From: Paratrimastix pyriformis
Taxonomy: Eukaryota > Preaxostyla > Paratrimastigidae
NCBI GenBank assembly: GCA_027972325.1
Contig: JAPMOS010000117.1
Span: 62,001-126,000, forward strand
Length of the DNA stretch: 64,000 nucleotides
Direction of reading: 5' to 3'
Shown piece by piece: positions 40,950-59,220 of the stretch. The notes beneath the pieces were generated by a model. It was not told where the DNA came from and did no database searches. It saw nothing but the letters and a program-made list of their open reading frames with translations. A program made the translations under genes and the position numbers. Within the stretch, counting starts at the first letter, position 1, and every line of letters starts with the position of its first letter.

Positions 40950-42760
40950 TTGGCTGAACGAATGAGAGAGAGATAGCGTGTTCAACCTCAACGGCACGCA
41001 GACTAAGTTGAAATTCAAACTCGAATTATTACATTCAAGTCTGTCACTCTCCTGAGTCCTCGCATGCCACACGCGTCCACTAAGCGTGCGAATCGCAGAT
41101 CCGCATTGACTCCCTCGAATTCTGTGGGAGCGCTCGGTGGAGATAGTCAATGGTCACTGACTTCCTGGTTCTTCGTCGTGCTCTTTGCGGGTCTCGTTTG
41201 TTCTCGCCTCCGTCACTCCTGATCGACGGCAATAGGACTTCGTTGCTCCGATCGCTTCGACCGGGCAAGATGGAGCTGGTGATGGTGTCGTCGGGGTGGT
41301 GCGTCGTGTGCGCGATCCGTCCGCCGCTCTCTAGGCGGCGCGACCTGGGGGCGCGGCTCCCCGCTCTCGCCGGTCTGCCGTCGGTCTTCCGCCTGCCGCC
41401 GCTCATGGTTGCCGCGCACCTCATGCCGAACAGGGCGAGCATGCTCTCCACCAGCTGCGTCCCGATGCGCCGGCAGAGGCTTTGCACATCCAGCTTGGCC
41501 TTGCCCCTCGACTCCAGGCGCTTTTCCTGGCCTCCGCATTCTCCGGCGGCCGTGGCTCTCTGCCCTTCCTCTGCGGCGCTCCCAGCGGGCTCAGTGACAG
41601 CTCGAGGAGCTCCTGGTACGTCAGGCGCGGCACAATGCCTGTGCTCCCGAAGAGGAGGATGCGGTACCGGCACGCTCGCCCGCTCCTGGCGATGGCCTCA
41701 CAGAGGGCCCGTACTTCGCGCTTTTGGCCTGGAACGCCTCCTCAAAGTTCGAGGTGACCTGGATCTCCAGGACCTCCATCCCGCCGTCCGGCCGTTCCAG
41801 GACGATGTCCGGGTGCTGGTCCCTGGCCTCCGGCACCGCGGCGAGGACCTCTTCCGGGAAGGCTGCCTGCTTGTTGGTTCTGGCCACCCCGTGGTATCCG
41901 AACTTGTGCGGGACCCTCTGGGCCAGGAATCTGAAGACCCGGTCCGTGATGGCGTCACTCCTCTTGACGTAGTAGTCTCCGAACTTCCTGCCGCATCCTC
42001 CCAGCAGGTGGCTCTGCGTCTCGGGGCCCTGCATCCAAAGGGGCACCAGCAGTCCCCTCCGCCGAACCGGGCCGACACGGCCTTCACGCCCGGGAAGGCG
42101 TGGAAAAACCGAAGCAGATGTTCCGGAGCTGCTGGACCGGGCGCGTGATCTTGCCAGCCCAGCCCGACGAGCTTCCCCTCCAGGGGTCCAGGGTGTGCCA
42201 CCACCCCGTGGGCGCCTTCAGCCATTCCTCCGTGATGTCCTCCTCGTTCCACCATTCGGCGGTCCGCTTGGCCGCCGCCTCGCTCAGCAGCCTGTAGCAG
42301 AATGGCAGGTCCCCTGCGGGCGGCCCGCTCGCCCTCGGTCCCACCGGGGTCTCCGCCTCGACGGTGATCATCTGGAGCGCGACCTGCAGGCCCGTGGTGG
42401 GTGTCCGGTCCAAGAAGCCGAGCGGCATGGGCGGCTTCCCCCTCGCCGCCTCCGCCGCTGCTCTGGCCTGTCGATCGACCCACTGGTTCGCCGGCAACCG
42501 GGGCGCCGGGAGCGCCACCTCGTCGAGGTGGGCCGGGCAGTAGCGCAGCACCAGCCGGGGATACTTCAGCAGCTCTCGCCTGATCTCGCCAACCACGTCC
42601 CGGTAGCGCTCCACGCGGGCCACGCCCGCAATGGCCCCCAGGGTGTACTGCGAATCGCTGAGGAGGATGTAGTTCGCCCGCCGGTCTGCCTGCTCCTCCT
42701 CCAGAAGTTTCAGGGCCATGCTCACCCCCATCAGTTCCAATGAAACAGCTTCAAGTAACT
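40950..42760 (-). mobile_element. 5'-truncated LINE with RNase H, zinc finger, endonuclease-like end
   Basis: C-terminal part of a non-LTR retrotransposon. The minus-strand order is RNase H (SLELMGVSMALKLL, LLSDSQYTLGAI, PAHLDEV, NQWVDRQARAAAE; first acidic strand missing), a Cys-His finger (CWCPFGC, then ETQSHLLGGC), then HPDIVLERPDGGMEVLEIQV and KSAKYG. The last part fits the PD...(D/E)xK pattern of restriction-like endonuclease domains. Translation leaves the RNase H frame near 42.05-42.10 kb and again inside the finger, so frameshifts are present. The coding end is at 41080. The 5' truncation lies within RNase H near 42.76 kb. A diverged fragment of the same family sits at 10967-11200. 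Confidence 0.82.
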
Positions 42761-43531
42761 TCCTAATGGAGTAGAAAACTTGAGCGAGGAGAAAAACTTG
42801 CCCTGGGCCTCCCCGAGTGCAGAAAAACACCAAATGTGTCAACAAACGGCTGACAGCGACTCTTCCCGAGGGGATTTTCTCGGAATTCCAAGCCTTCCTC
42901 TGAGTCAGTTTGCCAAAAATTGGGATGGTTTTCACTGGTTTTCAGACGCTCCCCTGATTCTCCATTGAGTTTTCTCTTGGAAACATGGTGCTCTTTTCTT
43001 GGGAAGCTCTTCGCTCGTGCACACCGAAGGGAACAAGCAAATCTGTCAGAAAAAAAAACTCGTTTTCTTGAGTTACGGACCGGCTCGTCTCGGCGGAGGC
43101 AAAGAGCACCAAGTTCCTTGTTTCTCGCATTCCCGCGAGCACTCACCCACGACAAACGAGTTGGGGCACCAGACCACTTTTTGGCAATTCCGCGATTTCG
43201 ATATCCATTGACTGGACTGCGGACCAGGGCTCCCCCTTTCGCGGTGACCCACCTGCCAAGGGCACTTCGTTTTCACGCAAAACTTCACTCCTCGGGTCCC
43301 TCGTTGTCGCGCTGGGACACAAGAAAGAAAAATGAAAGGGGTGAGATCGGCCTGTTGCAATCGAAAATCCAAAAACGATCCGATTTCGTGGCTCAGCCAC
43401 CCCGTCCTCCTTGAGGAGTAGCGTCCGTCTTGGAACGGAGGATGGGATCGGAGGAGGATGGGTAGCGGTCATGTTCGTCGCCCAAAAGAGAAACGTATTC
43501 ACAAGCGATCCGCAGGTTGATTTACAACGGG
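42761..43531. other. Gene-free spacer
   Basis: About 770 bp between the truncated LINE and the CNOT3 stop codon. Short open frames occur on both strands but none shows a family motif or consistent exon joins. I see nothing definite here. Confidence 0.45.
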
Positions 43532-46500
43532 TTATGCTTCATCTTCAAGGAACTGATAGTCGAAACGGAACTTTTCCTTGACCCGCTGACACCACCCAGT
43601 TTCGCCATGGTCGAAGTAAACATAAGTGCCTTCCTCGTAATCGTCCTTGAGGTCGGTCGGATCGCTGTGTCTTTGGAACCAGGTGTTGTACTTGCGATGA
43701 TACCGCCAGGCTTGCTTCTTGAGCTCCTTGGCCGCCAGATACCTTTTTTTGCCCAAACGGGGTCAGCAACCCCGCGGTGAAAGAACGACAGACTGTTCGT
43801 ATGTCCCCTGCTGGAAGTAGAAAATGAAGAACAGCGTGTCCGGATCGAAGGTGGCGAAGCGGGCAGGATCCTTCAGGGAGCGGAGCGGCTGCTGGGGGAA
43901 GTATGCCGGCGAGGCATGCGGGTAGCGGGCAACGTATGGCCGGGGGCGGAGGGCCTCCTGGGGGTCGGGCATCGTCCGGAAGCTGGCCTCAAGCATCTGC
44001 ATGGGGTCAGGGCGGGTCCCTAGGGAAGCACCAGTACCGGAGGAGAGTGAGACTAAATGCCAGGAGAGCGACAGCATCATCCGTTTCAGCGTGCGCTTTG
44101 CACGGATTGCAAGGCATTGCGGGAGCATCCCAGACCAGGCACCTTGGTGGGCGCCGGGATGGCCTGCTGCGGGGCCGGAGCGGAGGAGGCGGCGGCAGGA
44201 GCGGCGGCCTGTGGCTGGGCCGCGGGGGCGGAGGCGACCGAGGCAAGGGCGGCAGCTGGGGGGGCGGCAGCGGAGGCCGTGCCCGGAACCGAGTGCGCAA
44301 TGACATCCTCCAGCGTCTCCGAGGCAGCTTCGCGCGGCGACTGGTGCTGCTGCTGCTGCTGCTGCGCCTGGGCTTGTTGCTGTTGTGGGGGAGATGGTTG
44401 GGGCTGCTGCGGCTGTGGCTGCGGCGCGGGGGAGGAGCGCTGCTGCTGCTGCTGCTGCTGCTGTGGTTGGGGCTGCTGTGGCGCATGGGTGGCCGGGCCG
44501 GCGGGGTTGAGGGCCGGCTGGGGGTACCCGGCAGGCGCCCCGGGGCGGACGGCGCCCCGGTACTGCTGGCCGGGGCTGGGAGGCGTGGGGGGCGGGTGGT
44601 GGCTGAGGATCTGGGTCGGCGCCCGGGGAGCCGTGGGAGTGGTGGGCGGGGAGGGTGCCGGCGAGCGGGCCGGGAGTGGAGACGGCGCGGATGGGGGCGA
44701 GCTGCTGCTCGGGGAGAGGCGGGTGGAGGGAGAGGCGGCCGGGCGGCCAGCGGCGGGGGCGGAGGAGGAGCCGGGCGCCGAGGCGGAGGAGGCGAGCGGA
44801 GGAGAGGCCTTGGGGGGGGAGGCCGGCCGGCCGGGGTTGGACGGGCCGGCCGCGCGGGGGTGCAGCGGGGGCAGCTTGGAGGACCCGGGCGGGGCGGGCA
44901 GGCCGGGGGGAGTCGGGAGCACGGGCGGGGTGGTGGCTGATGGGTCCGCGAGGCTGCGGGTGGAGGTGGAGGGACTTGGGGGTGGCATCGGGGTCGACGC
45001 CTTGGGCTGCAGCGGACTGGGCGGGGTGGCCGTCGCTGAGGGGGAAGGTGGGTGCGAGGAGTTTAGTTTTGGCGACGAGAGGTCAGGATGTGCGGGGTGG
45101 GGTGCGGTGGCGACCATGGCCCCCCTCAACCCTCACCCTCCCTCACTCAGTCACCCTTCCTCACCCTAGCCCGCCCGAGAACCCACCCGGCAGGCAGAGC
45201 AGACCACGGGCGGCCAACGGTGATGGGGGGGCCGACGTCCGTTTCATGGGGGATGGCGCCAGGCCGATGGGTGGGGAGGCGGCCAGGGCGGCAGGGGGGG
45301 AGGTGGGGTTGGTGGAGGTGGAGGTGGCGGTAGCAGTGGCGGTAGCGGATGGCGGGGGGGCGCCGGGGATTTGGGGTGATGGAGACAGGGCGGGCGAGCC
45401 TCCACTGGATGAGATCGAGGAAACTGCCGAGAAACGGAGAGAGGATGGATGGCGGTGAGCGGGTCGTTTGGTCATCCCCCCCCTCCCCCACCCACCCACC
45501 CACCCCTCCCCCCACACGCACACACACACACGCGCGCACACACACAGAGGAGGCGGAGGGAAGGGCGGACGGACTCTCGTCAGGATCGCCGCCAGCGATG
45601 AGCGGATCGACATCCGCAGCATCGAGGTTCAGCTCCGCGTAGACGTCCTCGTTGAAGAGGAAGTCCGGGTTCTGTGGTCGGGGGGGGGGGGGGGGGGGGG
45701 GTTGGGGATGAGGACGTGCACATCACGTCCTGCAATCAAGGCGGCGGGCGGGCGGGCGGGCGGGCGGGCGGAGCACCCCGAGCAGCGAACGGGACGGGAC
45801 CTGGTTCTCCTCGATGAAGTAGTTGACGTCGTCCTCGATGTTGTTGGCCTCCTCGACCGTCACGGCGTCGTTCTCCAGGCACCGCATGAGTTTCTCCAGC
45901 TGGGTCACGTGGAAGGCGTGGTGTTGCATGTTGTCCTCGAGCTCCTTGAGCCCGTCGCGCTTCTTCTTGGCCTTGAGGGCCTCGATCTGGGCCTCAATGT
46001 GGTCGATCTGCTCCTGGAGGAGGGACAGATTCCGGGTGATCCAGGCGCGGCACTCGGCCTTGGGGCCCTCGTGCGGATCCGGCTTCATCTGCTGGAGGCC
46101 CTCTTTGCTGTAGGGCTTCGTCTTGGTCTCCTTCTCGCACACCTTGAATCGCTCCATCTCCTGGTCATGTCGTCCGTGTGCATGTGGGCGGGGTGTACGA
46201 GGAGGCGGTGAGGTTGACAATTCGACCGGGTGTGAGACGGGACGACAAGGGTGTGCCGGAACGGTGAGTCCCGGGCGCGGACCGTTTCGATTGATCTTCG
46301 GGCGGAGACGAGCGTGCTCTTGTCCTTGATTTCATTGGACGAACACCACGTCTTAATCTGATCACGATACCGTTGGAGCTTTTTGATTTCTCTTTTCAGG
46401 TCGGCCTCGTACTTTTCCTTCTGGTTCGCATTCACAGCCGTGTGGACCTTATCCCAGATTTCATTGAATTCGGCAATGCCCTCTTGAATTTTTTTCAAAA

Positions 46501-46594
46501 GCCTAATGAGAGACCACGAAGCTCAGAAGGGAAGAGAACGGAAGAGAGGGAGGAACCTGTCGATTTCTGTTTGAAGTTTTCTGAGTGTACTCAT
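43532..46594 (-). CDS. CNOT3: CCR4-NOT complex subunit 3 (NOT3/NOT5)
   Basis: Scaffold subunit of the CCR4-NOT deadenylase, which shortens mRNA poly(A) tails in the cytoplasm. The N-terminal coiled coil matches the family closely: [13 protein letters not shown] (start 46594), then [53 protein letters not shown] and [21 protein letters not shown] long Pro/Ser/Ala/Gln-rich linker (45.4-44.15 kb) contains poly-Gln runs. The C-terminal NOT box has [46 protein letters not shown] and [10 protein letters not shown] before the stop. Eight exons are inferred. Donors are GTTCCT (46556), GTCCGC, GTCCCG, GTCCGT, GTCTGC, GTGCCT or GTCTGG (ambiguous), and GTCTGT. It is divergent from the LRAT gene. Confidence 0.97.
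44340..44470 (-). repeat. CAG-type repeats coding for poly-Gln in CNOT3
   Basis: Several runs of CTG on the plus strand (CAG on the coding strand) encode QQQQQQQQ blocks separated by Pro/Ala/Ser residues within the CNOT3 linker. Confidence 0.85.
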
Positions 46595-46769
46595 CTATCG
46601 GCAACGTGAAATCAAGAAAGGGATCTATATAAAGATATGTATGGGATGATCGGGAACGGTTGAATGTGAAGGTTGCGGGCCTACAGATGAGGACTCCAAG
46701 ACGAAAGAGCTCGTCCGGCACGCCGGGGCTTGGCAGGTTATCTCCAGTTTACTTGCTCGCCTTTTTTTG
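46595..46769. promoter_or_regulatory. Bidirectional promoter with TATA-like box
   Basis: 175 bp lie between the CNOT3 start (minus) and the LRAT-UBR start (plus). A plus-oriented TATATAAAG at 46626-46634 sits about 135 bp before the plus-strand ATG, a reasonable TATA position for that gene if its leader is about 100 nt. Confidence 0.45.
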
Positions 46770-48884
46770 ATGGCCTCTCCCCCGCCTATCCAATCTGCCC
46801 CTCCCACGACTTCCGAGCAAAGCCCTATTCCTCTTGCCGAGACTATCAGTCCCATCAGCACATCATCGGTCGAAGCTGTTCCAGCGTCAACGCCCCCAGA
46901 GCTCTCCGAATCTGACCGAGACAAATACCTTCCCATTGCTTGGAGGCCCCTTGTTGATGTTCCCAATCCGGGGGACCACTTGCGCATTCGCCGGCACAGC
47001 GGGCTGTACTATCATGTTGGTATCGCGACTGGCTTTGGCATGGTTGTCCATTTCACCGGTCTGCCCTAAAGGGAACACACAGTAACGAAAATGCACACAG
47101 GCGAGCCACTTCACGCTAAGGACGCCCGGGTACGGGAGGTTCCCTACGGGCGATTCAAGAAGGACAGCATCGTCGAGGTGGCGACGTATGCGGAGGGCTC
47201 TGCCCTCCCCGTCGAATCATCCGTTCTCTTGGCACATATATTTTGTCAGGTCTGTCGACCACGTGCTTGCCACCCTTCCCCACACACACACACACCAGAT
47301 GGAGTACCAAGGGTACAACGTGGTCACCAACAACTGCGAGCACCTGGCCGTCTACTGCAAGACGGGTTATTTCCACTCGATCCAGGTGCGCCAGGTGGCC
47401 CAGACGGTGCAGTCGGTCATCTCGCACACCCTTGGCCTGACCCACCGGATCCTCTCCGTGGTGCCGCCCACCCTGCCGGGCGGGGCCAGCATCAGCATGC
47501 TCGCCCAGATCTTGCACCGGGGCGAGCTGACCGCACACGGCTTCGTCGACCGGATGTTGGACCAGCGGGCCGACGCCCCCAAAGGTCCACATGGCGTGAT
47601 GACGAGCGTGTGCGTGTTGGGATGGGTGGCTGGTTGCCCCAGTCCTTGCCTGTTGCCCAGAGCTGATCCGTCCCGCCCGGGGTGGGATGAGATATGATGC
47701 GATCCCTCCTTATGCGAGATGTGGTGGTGTGAGATGTGATGCGATCCCTCCTTGTGAGTGACTCTATTCCGTGATGATGGACGTCCTCTTCTTGCTGGCC
47801 TTGATTACTGCATGCGTCTGCGCCTTTGACCTGCCGGATTGTCCTCAACTGGCACGATCATGTTCCCCTTCCAACCGCACTCTCGTAAGCCCACATCAAC
47901 CTGGACTTCAATCAGTGTTCCATGCCTTTTCGTGCTCACCCCACACACATCCGTACCGCAGGCCCTCAACTTGGTCCTGCCCTGTGTCACATCACACATC
48001 CACACGTCGCCCTTCTTCCTTCTGCTTCTGTCCAACACACATCCACACCCACCGCACCGCAGGCCCCATCAACCTGGACTTCAAGTGCTCCGTCGACTCG
48101 CACGGGGTGGCCCCACACCAGATGGGCCGCTACTGGTGCGTCACCTGCTGGGGGCCCCTGCCGGGCCCTGCCCAGGATGTCCCGCCGACGGCGCCTGGCT
48201 GCGTGTGCCCCGTGTGCGCTCTCAGGTCTGTCGCGCTCGCTTTTTGGCCCACTGGCAATATCGATGTGCGGAGATGGTCCCGGCATGGCGGGTCGGTGGA
48301 TCTCCCCGGGGTGATGTCGGCATGCCGGGCAAGAAGCGAGACACGCAATGGTTTGCTTGAAATGACCCGTTGCTGGTATCTTTTGATTGTGCCTCCGCGT
48401 CCTCTGCCGCGTCCTCTGCGCACGACCGACATGCATTCACCATCCGCACGTTAACACACGACACTGTCGTGCAATAGCAATCCTACGGTGCCTCACGCGC
48501 CTCGTCCTCACCACACCCCGCACGCCACACCACCACAGCTGCCACGACATGCACCAGCTGGTTGTCCTTCCCTCGGACGCCTTCGTCTGCATCTGTGGCG
48601 CCAGCAATCACCGCCGCCTCTGCTGCAACGCCTTTCTGTCCCGGTCCCCGTCCTCCTCCTCCTCGTGCGAGTCCATGTACCGCTGTGCGGCCTGTCAGGG
48701 CGAGGCGATCTGCTATCCCTGCGCCCAGACCTGCCATAAGGACCACCAAGACAGTGTCCGCCAAGGGGCCGCCGTTGCGCACTGTCAGTGCGCCCACTGC
48801 CAGATCCCCGGCCCGGCGCCCGTGCCCACGGCACAGCCCGCCGTCCCGCGCCCCGTGGCGCCCTTCCGCCCGTTGTCCAAGTAG
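46770..48884 (+). CDS. LRAT-domain protein with two UBR-type zinc boxes
   Basis: Five exons (46770-47058, 47101-47249, 47299-47584, 48063-48225, 48539-48884) join in phase to give 410 residues. All four donors are GTC. Residues about 65-200 form an LRAT/PLAAT-type papain-like thiol fold. GDHLRIRRHSGLYYHVGIA carries the catalytic His, VVHF the second His, and YNVVTNNCEHLAVYC the nucleophile Cys. Relatives are acyltransferases and phospholipases A acting at membranes. After a helical stretch come two Cys/His clusters. The first spans an exon junction (YWCVTC, CVCPVCALSCHDMHQ, FVCICGA) and the second is MYRCAACQGEAICYPCAQTC, then HKDHQ and HCQC. Both follow the UBR-box pattern of CxxC, CxxC, CHxxH and a final CxC. 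UBR boxes in E3 ligases bind N-degrons, but no RING or HECT domain is present. The tail is Pro/Ala-rich. The function is not established. Confidence 0.85.
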
Positions 48885-49236
48885 GTCGGCCTGAGGATGG
48901 CGCAGCCGGGTTTGGGGATGATTATTGTTGACATGACCCTGCTCCCTTTCGACTCGCTGCTTCGTCAAGCCGCGCGACGCAGGGCAATCCGGGGAAGCGG
49001 CCGGATCGCCTGCCCGGGTGGCCGGATTTTGCAGCCAACTTTTGTGGGTTTTTTGTGGACATTTTTCAGGACCAAACGAATCCATTCCCACTCACTGACT
49101 TCCTGCGGAGGGCCTCCAGAGAGCTCGAATGGTCCGGCGGAGGTGTTGGTCGAACAAGGAGGCACGAGAAAATTGGCCTCTGTCAAACCTTTGACTGACT
49201 GCTCTTGTCCCTGGTTCATCGCGCTATCTCCATCAA

Positions 49237-51209
49237 ATGGAGACTCGAAGCCAGAAACGCGCCGCGTTCTCAGGCGAGGAGGACGAACGAAAGAAATCGC
49301 GGCTATCTGTTTTGGATGACGATAATTCCGAAGAGGATTCAGAAACATCAACATCTGAGAGCGATTCTGATGCTGCACCTCCCCCCCGTCTTCGTCGTGC
49401 GCAGACCGCCCCTCCCAAGAAGAAGACTCCGCAAAAGAAGCTCCGAAAGAGGAAAACAATCGCCACAACTCAGCCCTCAGTTGCTGTCGAACTTCCGGAA
49501 TTTTCTGTTGTGCCCACGATTCCTGGTCAATTGAAAATGATGGCTTGGAATGTCTGCGATATATGTTCTGACTACTTAGCCATTGGTTGCAGATCAATGG
49601 ATTCAAAAAATCCATCGAGAAGGGCATCCTCGCCAAATACCTCCAACGTGAGGACCCCGATATCTTCTTCGTCCAGGAACTGAAGATCTCTACGCAGTAT
49701 GCCAAAGATGTGACGAACCCATTCCCGGGGTACCATATGTATCTGAACCCGTGTTCCGAGGCAGGGAAGCCAATCAATGGCGGTTATTCCGGCACGGTCG
49801 GCAGTCCGGGGGGCCGGATCCTCATTGCGGCTTTTTTGAAAATAGGGCCTGTTCAGTAAAGAGAAGCCCATCCGGGTGCAGTTTGGCATGGGGCAGGCGA
49901 AGTTCGACGGGGAGGGGCGTCTCATCCTGGCCGAGGTTCGCTACCCCCCCCCCCCCCCCATCCCCTCTCATTCTCGGAACACACCCCACGCACGCGAACA
50001 TCTGCCGCACGCACAACGCAAATGATCACCACACATTCTCGAAACACCCACGCCGCCAGTACCCCGACTTCCTGGTCATCGGGGCCTACGTGCCCAACTC
50101 AGGCACGGGACTCAAACGGCTCGCGTTCCGCCTCGAGTGGGTCTGCCCCCGCCCACCCACCTCCCACCCCATCCCCACCCATCACTCCCCGCTCCCACTC
50201 TCCCGCCCCGTTACCCCCTGCTCTCGACACATGTGTCTATCCGACAACCCGTCTCTGACACCACTCCACATGCGCGCACCCTTCTTAGGACCAGGCATTC
50301 ATCCGCTTCGTCAAGGCGACCGTCGCCGCGAGCGGCAACAAGCCGTTCGTCTGGATGGGCGACCTCAACGTGGCCCACCAGCCCATCGACCTGGCCAACC
50401 CCAAGACCAACACCAAGACGGCCGGCTTCAGCCCCCAGGAGCGGGCCAGCTTCACGGAGATCCTGGCCGAGATCGGGGCCGTGGACGCCTTTCGTCACTT
50501 GAACCCCGAGGTCGGTCGGCAGATGTCGATGCCTGCCCATCACCACCCCATCGCCACCCCATCGCCACCCTGCCCCAACATGCTCTTCGCTCTGCGCTCC
50601 CACCCATCCCTCATCAATCGCCCACCATCTTCTTTCGTGTGTCGATGCGGGGCAGGCCAAGGCCGTTTACACCTTTTGGTCGACACGCTTTGGGGGCGCC
50701 TCCAACCGTGCTCGCAACGTCGGCTGGTCTGACCTCCCCCCCCCCCCCCCCCCCACACACACACATCTTGCGTCTCGTGAGGCGATGTGAATTCCCTTTG
50801 CAGCACCAATGCCTCATCATTCTTCTTCCTTCTGCTGTCCAAACGCACACCTGCGCGCCGCCCCTGCCGCATGCTTGCTCTCTTCACCCAGGCGGCTGGA
50901 CTATTTTGTGGTGAGCCGCACCCTGGTCGACCAGGGCCGGCTGCAGGCCGTCCATACTCGGACGCAGGTCGGCTTCTTCTTCTTCCTGTCAACTTCATGT
51001 GCGACCCTTCCTTCTCTTCGTCTCTCCTCCGCCAGGTGCCCGGGTCGGATCACTGCCCTCTGCTCCTGGTCCTCGGCCGCCCGGCCTCCGAAACCGCCAC
51101 CTCAACAACAACTGTTGCACTTCCAACGACAACGGCGGATGCCACACCAGCCACATCCACCTCCACAGCCACGGCAACGGCCACGGTCACGGTCACGACT
51201 GCATCGTAA
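49237..51209 (+). CDS. APEX1: AP endonuclease, APE1/ExoIII family
   Basis: Base-excision-repair endonuclease that cuts DNA 5' of abasic sites. The N-terminal region (METRSQKRAAFSGEEDERKK onward) is acidic and Lys-rich and looks like a nuclear localisation region. The catalytic domain keeps every family residue I can check: WNINGF (metal Asn), FFVQELK (metal Glu), GAYVPN (Tyr), GDLNVAHQPIDLANPK (Asp/Asn), RNVGWRLDYF (Asp) and GSDHCP (Asp-His). About eight exons are joined. Donors are GTCTGC, GTCGGC (acceptor AAAATAG, restoring YSGT-GLFSKEKPIRV), GTTCGC, GTCTGC, GTCGGT, GTCTGA and GTCGGC. Introns include poly-C tracts. After the domain is a Thr/Ala-rich tail of about 40 residues. Stop TAA at 51209. 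It is 353 bp downstream of the LRAT-UBR stop on the same strand. Confidence 0.95.
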
Positions 51210-52062
51210 ATTCGATTTTTATTTTGTGTTAAAGCGTCTGCGGTCACCCCCCCCCCCCCCCCAGACATTGGCGCGGTTGCAACCGTCCGGATCGGTTGTG
51301 GGCATGCCCCCGGGCATACAAATGGGCACAGGACTAGGGTCAATGCGCTTTTCCCTTCCGATGGGGTCCGTTGTTTGCCTTTGCTTTCTTCGCGACCGAC
51401 CACTGGAATTGTCGACCCCCCCCCCCCCCCCCTTCGGGAGGGAAACTCCGCAACTGGGGTCGAGTGGGGATGGGGTAGGGTGGGGGAGAGTCCCATGAGG
51501 GGAGGAGTGTTGCCCAATGCGAGAGCATGGTGGGGTTGTGGCAAGACAGTGGCGGGTCTCCGAATTCGTCCCTCTCAGTCCCGCCCTGTCCAACCCGCCT
51601 CCATTCCTCCACCTGGTGCCGACGGGCTCCTGCCACTCCGATATACTGTCGCTGCTCGCGCCCTAGCTGCCATTGTCACTGCAACTTCTCCAGTACGAGC
51701 CCTCGCGTCAAGTAGTCTTGCCGATCAGATCACGTGCCATATGCTTCAGCATTGCGCCGGATCCGGAGCGCCATTCCAAGGACGATTTTTTCTCACCAAA
51801 GCGATGAGAACTCCAAGGCGAAGCGGCATGGGTTTCAAGACTGTCCGAGAGGGGGTGGTACTATCGAGTGGAGGACGCGTCGGTGCAGCTCACCCGGTGG
51901 GCTCTCAGCCACAAGGAGGATCGCAGGACGGGGGAGAGAGGTCGACAGAGGTGACCAGGATGGCGCCGTGATGACCCGTGGTTATGGGCGTTTCGTTTGC
52001 CGGAATGGTCAAGTTCCCCCCGTCGAACTCCGTTAGAGTCCTCGGCCCGCATCTCGTTCGCG
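51210..52062. other. Intergenic region upstream of NSF
   Basis: It contains poly-C tracts at about 51247-51262 and 51418-51432. No open frame shows a recognisable pattern. The presumed NSF promoter and leader lie here. A CTTCCGCAG that could act as an acceptor sits just after the proposed NSF ATG, so a 5' exon further upstream cannot be ruled out. Confidence 0.4.
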
Positions 52063-58802
<6,740 letters not shown>

Positions 58803-59220
58803 AGGGGGGGGATGGGAGAAGATGCGTTTTTTTCCGGTTTGCTTTTTGGGAGGATGGTGTTTGTTATTCTGCGGACTTCGTTTCTCCTTCTTCTTCTTCT
58901 TCTTCTTCATTCTTCTCGGCTCATCTCCAATAATCGCCAACCCAACCGTTCTTGTCCCGCCACAGAGGGACGGGGGGAAGGAATGATGGCAGCAGATGCC
59001 AGACCCATCCATCCGTCCTCTTTCTCCTCAGCGCCATCCTGGGCCCCATCAGCCAATCGGGCATTCGGGTGCCAGCCCCCAGAAGGGGGAAAGTGTTGAC
59101 CCGTCTTGCCCTCCGCGTTAGAAGCCATCATCACACCCGCCGTGCCCCACTTTTGCCTTCCCCCAGGGTGCCCCGCTGTGCATTTTCGGGCTCTGTATTG
59201 GGCGTGGGGGACGGGTCATA
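58803..59220. other. Convergent intergenic region
   Basis: 418 bp between the NSF stop (plus) and NEDD1 stop (minus). It has a TTC-rich tract at 58885-58912. No gene is supported. It presumably holds both 3' untranslated regions. Confidence 0.5.

Noticed and set aside
44057-45169. Plus-strand Gly/Ala/Cys-rich frames of up to 370 codons
   Set aside because: They are antisense to the Pro/Ser/Gln-rich linker of CNOT3, which is fixed by conserved sequence on both sides.
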